From Aromatoleum bremense (GTDB lineage: Bacteria > Pseudomonadota > Gammaproteobacteria > Burkholderiales > Rhodocyclaceae), in contig NZ_CP059467.1 in assembly GCF_017894365.1 (NCBI RefSeq), forward strand, positions 3,410,001 through 3,474,000: a DNA stretch of 64,000 nt. Reading direction: 5' to 3'. The stretch's first letter is position 1; each line of letters begins with the position of its first letter. The translations under genes and the position numbers were made by a program. This document shows, piece after piece, positions 54,704 to 62,973 of this stretch. A model generated the notes under the pieces. It searched no databases and was not told the DNA's origin. It worked only from the letters and a program-made list of their open reading frames with translations.

Positions 54704-57133
54704 ATGAATTTCCCGATACCGGTACCTTCGGCAGCGACACTGCCCCTGATGGATCCGTTCGGTTTCGCACGGTCCGCGTTTGACTACTGGCGGGATGCAG
54801 TCGAGCGCAGCGTGCTGTTCATGGACGTGATGCGCCATCGTGGCAACCAGTACCTCGAGCATATTGAGAAGACCAAGCCCAGCGTGCTGGGCTTCGAGAC
54901 CGAGGTGCTGATGGACGGCCGCGAATTGCCGCGGCCGGTGAACTATGAACTGATGCGGGTCCTGCCTCCGGCGGGCATCGAGATCGACCCGCTGAGGCGG
55001 CCTTTCGTCGTCGTCGACCCGCGCGCCGGGCACGGCCCGGGCATCGGCGGCTTCAAGCCCGACAGCGAGATCGGCGTCGCGCTGCGCGCCGGGCACCCGT
55101 GCTACTTCGTCGGTTTTCTGCCCTATCCCGAACCGGGTCAGTCCGTGGAAGACGTGGTCGAGGCAGAGATCGCGTTCCTGCGCCGCGTCATCGAACGTCA
55201 TCCGGAAACCGCGGAAAAGCCGATGGTCGTGGGCAATTGCCAGGCCGGCTGGCAGATCATGATGGCCGCGGCGCTGGAGCCGGACCTGTTCGGCCCGATC
55301 CTTATCGCCGGTTCGCCGCTTTCGTACTGGGCGGGCGAACGTGGCAAGGCGCCGATGCGCTACACCGGCGGCCTGTCCGGCGGCAGCTGGATGACGGCGC
55401 TGTTGAGCGATCTGGGCAACGGGCTGTTCGACGGCGCCTGGCTGGTGCAGAACTTCGAAAACCTCAACCCGGCCAACACGTGGTGGACCAAGCAGTACCG
55501 GGTGTTCGCGAACGTGGATACCGAGGCTGTGCGTTACCTGGAGTTCGAGCGCTGGTGGGGGGGGCACGTGGTGCTCGGCGGCCAGGAGATCCAGTACATC
55601 GTCGATAACCTGTTCATCGGCAACCGTCTTTCGACCGCCCAGCTCATGACCTCCGACGGGCGGCGCATCGACTTGCGCAACGTGCGTTCGCCGGTCGTGG
55701 TGTTCTGCTCGCGGGGTGACGACATCACTCCGCCGCCCCAGGCCCTGGGCTGGGTGCGCGACCTCTATGAAGGGGTTGACGGCATCATCGCCAACGAGCA
55801 GACGATTGTTTACTGCGTGCACGACAGCACCGGTCACTTGGGCATCTTCGTCTCGGGCAGCGTCTCGCGTAAGGAGCACACCGAGTTCACCGCCAACATG
55901 GACTACATCGACGTGCTGCCGCCGGGACTCTACGAGACGTCGATTTCGCGCGCCGATGAGCGCGCCGATGCCGGGCTGATCGAGCGCGAGTACCTGCTGG
56001 AGTTCACGCCGCGCACGGTCGCGGAACTCGACCGGGAGATCGGGCATCGGCCCGACGATGAAGCGCGTTTCGCCACGGTCGCCCGCATCTCCGAGATCAA
56101 CCTGGGCCTCTATCGCCTGTTCTTGCAGCCTTGGGCGCGCGCGCTGTCGACCCCCTCGTCGGCCAAATGGATGCGGCGCATGCATCCGAACCGTCTCGGC
56201 TACCGCCTGCTTTCCGACCGCAACCCGCTCACCCTGTCGCTGCCGTCGCTCGCCGAGAAAGTGCGGGCCGACCGCCATCCGGTCGGCGAGGACAACGTCT
56301 TCCGCAGGGCCGAGACTCTCATTTCCGAGCAGATCGCCCGCGGTCTCGACACTTGGCGCGACCTGCGCGACAAGGCCAGCGAGCAGCTTTTCCTGGATAT
56401 CTATGGCCAGCCGCTGCTGCAGGTTCTCGTCGGCCTGCGCGCCGACGGGCAGGCCCACCGCCGGCGTCCCGGCACCGAACTGGAGCATCGTCGTTTCATC
56501 GAGCGCCGTCAGGCCGAGCTTCACGCCCGTGTTGCAGAGGGTGGCAGTCACGAGGCCATGATGCGCTCGACCATCTACGTTCTGGGCGGAGCCCCCGCAA
56601 CCGACGAGCGCAATTTCAAGCGGATGCGTGCGTCGCGTGCGGAACTCGAGCCGGGCCTCAAGCTGGCCGACTTCAAGCACCTGTTGCGCGAGCAGTTCTT
56701 CATCCTCAAGCACGACCGCGAGGCGGCGCTGGAGGCGATTCCGGCCTTGCTCAAAGGACAGAGCGCCGCCGAGATCGATGCCCACCTGAAGCAGATCGAA
56801 CACGTGCTGGCCGCCAGCGGCGACCTCAGCGCGCACGCTGCGGATCGATTCGAGCGCATCAAGTCGCTGTTCCGGCGTGCGCGCCCGAACGCCACCGAGG
56901 TGGCACCGACGTCCGCGGGCGCGGCAGCGGAGTCCCCGCCGGCCGGTATGAACGAGCCTGCATCGCCCGCGCCGGTCGCCATGACGGCGGAGCCGCAACA
57001 AGCGGTCACGAGCGGTCTTCCGGCGGCCGAATCGCAGGCCGCGCAGGATAGCGACAGCGGCCGCACGCCAGACGGCGACAAGGCCGCCGCTGCCCCGCGA
57101 CGACGCGCGCCGCGCAAACCGCGCAACGCCTGA
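54704..57133 (+). CDS. DUF3141 protein, PHA-synthase-like alpha/beta hydrolase
   Basis: 809 residues. The alpha/beta-hydrolase part spans about residues 80-420: PFVVVDPRAGHGPGIGGFKPDSEIG, the nucleophile elbow VVGNCQAGWQ (G-x-C-x-G as in PhaC synthases), acid region VVVFCSRGDDITPPPQALGW, and HDSTGHLGIFVSG holding the catalytic His. The second half is helical (residues 430-730). The tail is Ala/Pro-rich and ends in a basic PRRRAPRKPRNA, probably disordered. The ATG at 54704 follows GGAGTTCAGA. Enzymatic activity is unproven in the family; a PHA-granule or acyl-transfer role is inference. Confidence 0.88.
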   Translation: MNFPIPVPSAATLPLMDPFGFARSAFDYWRDAVERSVLFMDVMRHRGNQYLEHIEKTKPSVLGFETEVLMDGRELPRPVNYELMRVLPPAGIEIDPLRRPFVVVDPRAGHGPGIGGFKPDSEIGVALRAGHPCYFVGFLPYPEPGQSVEDVVEAEIAFLRRVIERHPETAEKPMVVGNCQAGWQIMMAAALEPDLFGPILIAGSPLSYWAGERGKAPMRYTGGLSGGSWMTALLSDLGNGLFDGAWLVQNFENLNPANTWWTKQYRVFANVDTEAVRYLEFERWWGGHVVLGGQEIQYIVDNLFIGNRLSTAQLMTSDGRRIDLRNVRSPVVVFCSRGDDITPPPQALGWVRDLYEGVDGIIANEQTIVYCVHDSTGHLGIFVSGSVSRKEHTEFTANMDYIDVLPPGLYETSISRADERADAGLIEREYLLEFTPRTVAELDREIGHRPDDEARFATVARISEINLGLYRLFLQPWARALSTPSSAKWMRRMHPNRLGYRLLSDRNPLTLSLPSLAEKVRADRHPVGEDNVFRRAETLISEQIARGLDTWRDLRDKASEQLFLDIYGQPLLQVLVGLRADGQAHRRRPGTELEHRRFIERRQAELHARVAEGGSHEAMMRSTIYVLGGAPATDERNFKRMRASRAELEPGLKLADFKHLLREQFFILKHDREAALEAIPALLKGQSAAEIDAHLKQIEHVLAASGDLSAHAADRFERIKSLFRRARPNATEVAPTSAGAAAESPPAGMNEPASPAPVAMTAEPQQAVTSGLPAAESQAAQDSDSGRTPDGDKAAAAPRRRAPRKPRNA

Positions 57134-57212
57134 TCGCCTTTCGCGGTCGCACCACGCCCCCTCCGTCTGCCGAACGCCACTGATCGGGTTCCGGACGGGC
57201 GGGGGGAGGGAA

Positions 57213-57240
57213 CGCAGCCGCACGATCTCGTGCGGCTGCG
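57213..57240 (+). terminator. hairpin downstream of the DUF3141 gene
   Basis: CGCAGCCGCACGA / TCGTGCGGCTGCG with a 2-base centre, 13-bp perfect stem, followed by TCGCTTC. Strong hairpin 79 bases after the stop; only a weak T-tract. Confidence 0.65.
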
Positions 57241-57345
57241 TCGCTTCAATGCGCACGCCACTCACCGCAGCACGTCGCCTTGCGGCTGGCGACGGACGAC
57301 AGCGGATGCTAAGAATAAACGAGACATTCTCGAAGGATGCGGAAC

Positions 57346-57606
57346 ATGAGGTACTTCATACCGCTCGTCATCGCTGCGGCACTGTTCGTCGCCGGATGCG
57401 AGAAGAAAGAGGATGCGCCCCCCGACGTCCCCGCCCAGCCGCCCGCCCAGCAGGAAAACGCGCCGCTGCCGGTGACCCCGACTCCCCCGCTCCCGGAACC
57501 GGATCCGGCGAAAGAGACCGCGCCCCCCACGCCGCTCCCGGGGCAGGCGAACGACCATTCGAATCCGGCTTTCAAGGAGGGCGGCAAGGAGGATCCGGCG
57601 AACTGA
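57346..57606 (+). CDS. small Pro-rich lipoprotein
   Basis: 86 residues. Lipoprotein signal MRYFIPLVIAAALFVAGCEKKED with lipobox FVAGC (Cys18). The mature part is almost entirely Pro, Glu, Ala and Thr (PPDVPAQPPAQQ, TPTPPLPEPDP), probably an extended tether in the periplasm. No family. ATG at 57346 with AAGGA ten bases upstream; an ATG at 57337 lies too close to the ribosome binding site. Confidence 0.78.
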   Translation: MRYFIPLVIAAALFVAGCEKKEDAPPDVPAQPPAQQENAPLPVTPTPPLPEPDPAKETAPPTPLPGQANDHSNPAFKEGGKEDPAN

Positions 57607-57696
57607 TCGCATTGCCCCCGATGCCCGGGATGCCGGGCGCCCCGAACTCGCTCATGCGAAAGCGTTTCTGGCCTCGCGATGAACAAGGAGTCGAAG

Positions 57697-58026
57697 ATGA
57701 CACGCAATACCGTAATGACGGGGGTGTTCGCCAGCCCGGGCGAGGCGGAAGAGGCGAAGTCGCGCCTTCTGCAAGCCGGCATAGCGGAAAACTGCATTGC
57801 CATCAGCACGGATCTCACCGCTGACAGCGTCGCCGCCGAATTTCCCGGTCAAACGTATTCGAATCAGCCGGGGCAGGGTCCAGGCGAGGAATTGCCGGAC
57901 GTTGCCGACATGGCGCATATCGGGGCGTGCGTGCTGAGGGTGGAACTCGCATCGAACACCGACCGTAGGGCGATGGAACTCATCCTGCGGCAGTCCGGTG
58001 CTCGCATCGTCCCGATCGAACATTAA
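57697..58026 (+). CDS. hypothetical cytoplasmic protein, 109 aa
   Basis: The N-terminus MTRNTVMTGVFASPGEAEEAKSRLLQAGIAENCIAIS resembles the general-stress-protein 17M-like module that begins many bacterial stress proteins. The C-terminus HIGACVLRVELASNTDRRAMELILRQSGARIVPIEH forms a similar beta-alpha-beta unit. The middle is a loop rich in Gly, Pro and Gln. AAGGAG ribosome binding site seven bases before the ATG at 57697. Function unknown. Confidence 0.72.
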   Translation: MTRNTVMTGVFASPGEAEEAKSRLLQAGIAENCIAISTDLTADSVAAEFPGQTYSNQPGQGPGEELPDVADMAHIGACVLRVELASNTDRRAMELILRQSGARIVPIEH

Positions 58027-58130
58027 CCGTCGGTTTCCATTCTCCGTTCGTGTCACTGCTCTCCGGTTAGAATCGGGGCCTCCTGATTTTCATATCGGGG
58101 TTCAGCCCTGCCTGGCCCCGGATTCTGCAC

Positions 58131-59075
58131 ATGCCCCTCTCATCCCAGGCCAAGGCACTGCTGGACATGGTCTACCGTGTCGGCGCCCCGCGTTTTCACG
58201 AGCTGTCCGTCGATCAGGCGCGACATTCATTCCGGAAGTTGCAATGGGCATTCGGTCTGCCTTCTCCGGCCGTTGCGGCAACGGTCGAAGTGGCGATGAC
58301 GCGTGCAGACGGGAGCACGTTGAACGCGCGCCTGTACCGGCCGCTGGATAGCCCCGGGGACGACGAGCTTCCGCTGCTGATCTACTTTCACGGCGGCGGG
58401 TGGTGCGTTGGTGACCTCGAAAGTTATGACGTTCTTTGTCGTGAGCTGGCGAACGGCTCGGGTTGCGCGGTGTTGTCGATTGACTATCGACTCGCGCCCG
58501 AGAACCCCTTTCCGGCCGCCGTCGAGGATGCTATTTTTTCTATTGAGTGGGCGGCAGAACAGGCGTCGCTGCTGGGCATAGACCGCGGGCGTATTGCCTT
58601 GGGAGGGGATAGTGCGGGCGGAAACCTTTCGATTGTCGGAGCGCTCCTGGCCCGTGAACGGGCGAGTGTCACCATTCGGTTCATGTTTCTGGTCTATCCG
58701 AGCACCGAGATCGCCAGCGATCGGCCGTCGCGGCAACTTTTCGACCAGGGGTATCTCCTCGACCGGGAGAGCCTCGAATGGTTTTACGGCCATTACCTTC
58801 CCGCAGGCGATGAAGAGGACTGGCGTGCATCGCCGATGCGTGCGCCGTCATTGGCTGGATTGCCCCCGATCCTTCTCGTCACGGCGGAGTGCGATCCCCT
58901 TGCAGACGATTGCATGGCATTTGCAGAGCGGGTACGAGCGGAGGGCGGGGAGGTCGAACACGTCGCGGTCGACGGCGTGGTCCATGGTTTCATCACGCTG
59001 GGACAGTTTTTTCCGGAAGCCACGTACGCGGTGGATCGGATCGCCGCAGAGCTGCGCCGGGCAGTTCAGCGCTGA
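58131..59075 (+). CDS. alpha/beta hydrolase, HSL-type esterase
   Basis: 314 residues. The oxyanion motif FHGGGWCVGDLESYD, nucleophile GDSAGGN, acid in TAECDPLADD and His in VVHGFI are all present: the hormone-sensitive-lipase (Aes-like) family of carboxylesterases. No signal peptide. The ATG at 58131 (MPLSSQAKALLDMV) fits family N-termini. It stands alone; its substrate cannot be predicted. Confidence 0.92.
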   Translation: MPLSSQAKALLDMVYRVGAPRFHELSVDQARHSFRKLQWAFGLPSPAVAATVEVAMTRADGSTLNARLYRPLDSPGDDELPLLIYFHGGGWCVGDLESYDVLCRELANGSGCAVLSIDYRLAPENPFPAAVEDAIFSIEWAAEQASLLGIDRGRIALGGDSAGGNLSIVGALLARERASVTIRFMFLVYPSTEIASDRPSRQLFDQGYLLDRESLEWFYGHYLPAGDEEDWRASPMRAPSLAGLPPILLVTAECDPLADDCMAFAERVRAEGGEVEHVAVDGVVHGFITLGQFFPEATYAVDRIAAELRRAVQR

Positions 59076-59390
59076 CAGTCGATTCGGCGAGTGCGGTGCA
59101 TGAGCCCCGTAGACCGAATGACGTGGCTGCAGGCAGCGCATGGCGTCGGGCCACTGCGTTGCCGCAGTCCGCGTTGCGCGCCGGGCGACGCCACTGCGAC
59201 ATCGAAAAGGGGTGAAATGTCGCAGCTATGCAAAGCTGATGTACATGCCGCTCCGTAGGGATTATCGTATGGACGAGCGTAGCGTGGATGAAGTCGCGGA
59301 GTCGCGGTAGATACGTGTCTCGGGTCCCGAAGAGAGGAATCTTTTCGGGATCAGAAGATTGCAATTGCTCGGGTAATCTGGGGTGTGCCG
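59076..59390. other. intergenic upstream of the exopolysaccharide locus
   Basis: About 315 bases, no gene. Contains an inverted repeat at 59194-59225 and a shorter one around 59325-59350 (TCCCGAA / TTCGGGA). No clear sigma-54 promoter (GG-N10-GC) was seen. Confidence 0.45.
59194..59225. repeat. inverted repeat upstream of the sugar transferase gene
   Basis: CTGCGACAT, 14-base spacer, ATGTCGCAG. Perfect 9-base arms, about 165 bases before the gene; possible regulator site. Confidence 0.5.
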
Positions 59391-60776
59391 ATGCTAAAAG
59401 TCTTCAGTCACTATTTTCCGTCCCACGTCCTGCAACAGGTCATCTTCGATGCCCTCGTGCTTTTCATAGCGGTGATATTTGCAGTCGCGGTGCAGGTGCA
59501 GGGGGGCGTAGTCGACTGGCGCGTCATCGTGCCTTCAGCGCTGCTTTTCGCGATTGCGATGATCCTGCTGAACAGCGCGATGGGGCTGTACCGGCCGTCC
59601 GAAGAGGAGCGATCGACGCGCACCATGGTAGGCCGCGTTCTGATCTCGATCGTCGTGAGTATCCCGATAGCATTCGGGGTGTTCCTCGTGCTTCCGTGGA
59701 ACTATTTTGCATCCGAAGCGATGCAGATCTCGGTAATGCTGTTGCTCGGCCTGGTCCTTCTGATGCGGGCAGTGATCAACCGTCACTGGGCGACTTCGAT
59801 GTTCGCCCCGCGCGTGCTGATCATCGGTACCGGCGCAGATGCGGTGACCGTGGAGCGATCGCTCGGTACTCCCCTGCGCAGCGGCATGCAGGTAGTCGGC
59901 TTTTACGCTGTCGAAGGGGAAGATTCGATCGACGTCGACCGGGGCCGCGTCCTCGATTGCAAGGATCTTCTTCAGACCGTCCGGCAGCTTCGGGTGAACG
60001 AGGTGATCGTCGCAGTGCGGGAACGCCGGGGGGGCGTCCTTCCGATTCGTGAACTGCTCGACTGCAAGGTGTGGGGCGTCCGGGTGCTGGATCTGTCATC
60101 CTTCTTCGAGCGCGTGCAGGGGCAGGTCCGCATCGATTCGCTGAAGGCCAGCTGGCTGATATATGGCGATGGCTTCAGGCAGGGCTTTGCCCGCGCGTTC
60201 GTGAAACGCTGCTTCGACCTCGCCGCATCCTCGATCCTGTTGCTGGCCGCCCTCCCGGTGATGACGGTCACCGCGCTGCTGATCGCGCTGGAGGACGGCG
60301 CGCCGATCTTCTATCGGCAGGAGCGGGTCGGACTGGGCGGACGGGTGTTTCGCGTTATCAAGTTTCGCAGCATGCGGCGCGACGCCGAAAAGGACGGCAA
60401 GCCGCGCTGGGCGGTATCCGGGGACGACAGGGTGACTCGGGTGGGGAGGGTGATCCGCAAGCTGCGCATCGACGAGCTTCCGCAGATTTTCAACGTACTG
60501 AAAGGCGAAATGAGCCTCGTCGGGCCGCGCCCGGAGCGCCCGTTCTTCGTCGATCAACTGGCTCAGGAGATCCCGTTCTATGCCGTTCGCCACTGCGTGA
60601 AGCCGGGCGTCACCGGCTGGGCGCAGGTTCGATACCAGTATGGCGCTTCGGTGGACGATGCCGTTCAGAAGCTGCAATACGATTTGTATTACGTGAAGAA
60701 CCACACCATCGTGCTCGATACCCTCGTACTGTTCGAAACGGTCAGGGTCGTCCTGACCGGAGAGGGTGCACACTGA
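59391..60776 (+). CDS. XrtA/PEP-CTERM system sugar transferase (TIGR03013 type)
   Basis: 461 residues. Four N-terminal transmembrane helices (starting VIFDALVLFIAVIFAVAVQV), a nucleotide-binding-like central domain (VLIIGTGADAVTVERSL) and a further helix. The bacterial sugar transferase core follows: KRCFDLAASSILLLAALPVM, PIFYRQERVGLGGRVFRVIKFRSMR, VGRVIRKLRIDELPQIFNVLKGEMSLVGPRPERP. It transfers the first sugar phosphate to undecaprenyl phosphate for exopolysaccharide assembly. Family choice rests on the neighbouring PrsK and PrsR. The ATG at 59391 is preferred over a GTG at 59385. Confidence 0.9.
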   Translation: MLKVFSHYFPSHVLQQVIFDALVLFIAVIFAVAVQVQGGVVDWRVIVPSALLFAIAMILLNSAMGLYRPSEEERSTRTMVGRVLISIVVSIPIAFGVFLVLPWNYFASEAMQISVMLLLGLVLLMRAVINRHWATSMFAPRVLIIGTGADAVTVERSLGTPLRSGMQVVGFYAVEGEDSIDVDRGRVLDCKDLLQTVRQLRVNEVIVAVRERRGGVLPIRELLDCKVWGVRVLDLSSFFERVQGQVRIDSLKASWLIYGDGFRQGFARAFVKRCFDLAASSILLLAALPVMTVTALLIALEDGAPIFYRQERVGLGGRVFRVIKFRSMRRDAEKDGKPRWAVSGDDRVTRVGRVIRKLRIDELPQIFNVLKGEMSLVGPRPERPFFVDQLAQEIPFYAVRHCVKPGVTGWAQVRYQYGASVDDAVQKLQYDLYYVKNHTIVLDTLVLFETVRVVLTGEGAH

Positions 60777-60867
60777 CCGGATATCGGCTGGCGACTTTCG
60801 CAGACACGGCGGAGGGCGAGAATCCGTGTCCTGTTGTTGACGAGACGACTTGCTCTTGGGGGGGCTG

Positions 60868-62973
60868 ATGGGTGTCGAGTTGTCCGACGTCGCGGTGTGG
60901 GGCTACGGTGGGGCCGCTGGGGCTTACCTTCTTTTCGGTCTATACCTTCTGCTCGCGTGGCTCGGCGGCATTCCCGGCGGCTTTCTGCTTCTTGCCGTGG
61001 GCAGCAGCGCATCGTGGGCGCTCGCGAGCACCTTTCTCGTCCTCTATCCGAGCGCGTGGCTGGCCCTGCTGACCGCGGTGCTGGACGTCTTCCGCAGCGC
61101 CTGCTGGTTTGCGTTCCTGCTTGTGTTGCTGCGTCCCCTGGGGGGAAAACGGCTGCGGTGGCCGATAGGGTTCGCGGCGCTCGTGGTCGCCGCCGAGTTG
61201 ATCGCGGTAGTGCTTTCCGGCCTCGATCTGCCCGTCGATCTCAAGCCGGCAAACCTGATGCTCGCCGCCTTTCTGGTGGCTGCGGTGTTCGGCCTGGTGC
61301 TCGTCGAGCAGCTTTTTCGTGCGATACCGGCGGAATCGCGCTGGGGACTGAAACCGTTGTGCCTCGGCCTCGCCGCAGGCTATGTGTTCGAACTGTACCT
61401 GTTCGCCGACGGATTCCTGTTCGGCCGCCTCGATCCCGATGTGTGGGGGGTGCGTGGCATCGCCCATGCTCTGGTGATTCCCCTGGTCGCGGTTTCAGCG
61501 GCGCGTACGCCGTCGTGGACGCTGCGGATCTCGGTATCACGGGAAATGGCGTTCCATTCCACCGCGCTCGCGGTGTCGGGCCTGTACCTACTGGTAATCG
61601 CCGCAGCCGGATACTACGTCCGCTATTTTGGCGGGAACTGGGGCAGAGCCCTGCAGCTGGCCCTGCTGTTCGCCGGGTTCCTGCTGCTGCTCGTTTTCCT
61701 CTTCTCGGGGTCGCAGCGTGCCCGCCTGAGAGTGTTCATCAACAAGCACCTGTTCCCCTACCGCTACGATTATCGCAACGAATGGTTGCGCTTCACGCAG
61801 GCGCTCTCGTCCGCCGGCGGCGCGCTGGATCTCGGGCAATCGGTCATAAAGGCCCTTTCGGATCTGGTCGAGAGTTCTGGCGGAACGCTCTGGCTGAAGG
61901 ACGCGAGCGGCCGCTTCTCGGTCAACGCGCGCCTCAATCAAGGGGCTTCGAACGCTTCCGAGGATGATGGCAGCGCTCTATGCCGTTTTCTCGACGAGCG
62001 CGAATGGATCATCAATCTCGAGGAGTTCCGTTCCCGTCCCGCCCATTACGACGGCCTGGTGTTGCCGACGTGGCTGTCCGCGATACCCGATGCGTGGCTC
62101 GTCGTGCCGCTCAAGTCGTCGGGCGCACTGGTCGGCTTCGTGGTGCTCAATTCACCTCGCACCGCGTTCGAGGTCGACTGGGAAGTGCTCGACCTGCTCA
62201 AGACGGCACAGCGCCAGGCCGCCAGCTATCTCGCCCGGATGCAGGTGACTGAAGCCTTGCTGGAATCGCGCAAGTTCGACTCCTTCAACCGCATGTCGGC
62301 GTTCGTTGTTCATGACCTGAAGAATCTCGTCGCCCAGTTGTCGCTGATGCTTCGCAACGCCGAGCGCCACAAACACAATCCGGCGTTCCAGGAAGACATG
62401 CTCGACACGGTCGCGCATGTCGAATCGCGCATGCGCGCGCTGATGGCGCAATTGCAGGAAAAGCGTTCGATCGATCCGCACAAGCGGGTCGATCTTTGTG
62501 CGCTGGCCGATCGTATCCAGGCGACGAAGCGCCATCAGCAGCCGACGGTGGAGGTGTTCGCGGACCGCGATCACCGGCTCGAAGTCCAGGCGCATCCCGA
62601 ACGGCTCGAGCGCGTGATCGGGCATCTCGTGCAGAACGCGCTCGATGCGACGCAGGACGATGGCAAGGTGACAATAAGGGTCGATATGCCGGACCCGTCC
62701 TCGGCCCGTGTAGCGGTCGAGGATACCGGCTGCGGGATGACGCCCGAGTTCATGAAAGAGCGTCTGTTCAAGCCATTTCACACAAGTAAATCCACGGGAA
62801 TGGGTATTGGGGTCTACGAGACCCAGCAGTACATTCATGAACTGGGAGGCCGCATTCATTTTGACAGTGAAGCGGGGCGCGGTACCTGCGTGACCGTGGT
62901 ATTGCCCGTTTCTGCCCGGGCCGATCCGGATTTGCCAGTTACACGGGAAAGGGTACGCGAAAATCATGAATGA
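60868..62973 (+). CDS. prsK: XrtA/PEP-CTERM system histidine kinase PrsK
   Basis: 701 residues. About eight N-terminal transmembrane helices (to about residue 295), then a GAF domain (LGQSVIKALSDLVESSGGTLWLKD to about residue 460). The kinase core has the acceptor His in FVVHDLKNLVAQLSLML, N box HLVQNALDATQDDG, G1 VEDTGCGM and G2 STGMGIGVYETQQYIHELGG. The H-D-L-K-N box and long membrane region are characteristic of PrsK. The ATG at 60868 follows a G-rich stretch; an upstream TTG is possible. Eight-base overlap with prsR. Confidence 0.92.
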   Translation: MGVELSDVAVWGYGGAAGAYLLFGLYLLLAWLGGIPGGFLLLAVGSSASWALASTFLVLYPSAWLALLTAVLDVFRSACWFAFLLVLLRPLGGKRLRWPIGFAALVVAAELIAVVLSGLDLPVDLKPANLMLAAFLVAAVFGLVLVEQLFRAIPAESRWGLKPLCLGLAAGYVFELYLFADGFLFGRLDPDVWGVRGIAHALVIPLVAVSAARTPSWTLRISVSREMAFHSTALAVSGLYLLVIAAAGYYVRYFGGNWGRALQLALLFAGFLLLLVFLFSGSQRARLRVFINKHLFPYRYDYRNEWLRFTQALSSAGGALDLGQSVIKALSDLVESSGGTLWLKDASGRFSVNARLNQGASNASEDDGSALCRFLDEREWIINLEEFRSRPAHYDGLVLPTWLSAIPDAWLVVPLKSSGALVGFVVLNSPRTAFEVDWEVLDLLKTAQRQAASYLARMQVTEALLESRKFDSFNRMSAFVVHDLKNLVAQLSLMLRNAERHKHNPAFQEDMLDTVAHVESRMRALMAQLQEKRSIDPHKRVDLCALADRIQATKRHQQPTVEVFADRDHRLEVQAHPERLERVIGHLVQNALDATQDDGKVTIRVDMPDPSSARVAVEDTGCGMTPEFMKERLFKPFHTSKSTGMGIGVYETQQYIHELGGRIHFDSEAGRGTCVTVVLPVSARADPDLPVTRERVRENHE

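Noticed and set aside
54626..57265. Minus-strand frame of about 880 codons opposite DUF3141
   Set aside because: Antisense shadow with Arg/His/Gln-rich, motif-free product; the plus-strand frame has the complete hydrolase motifs.
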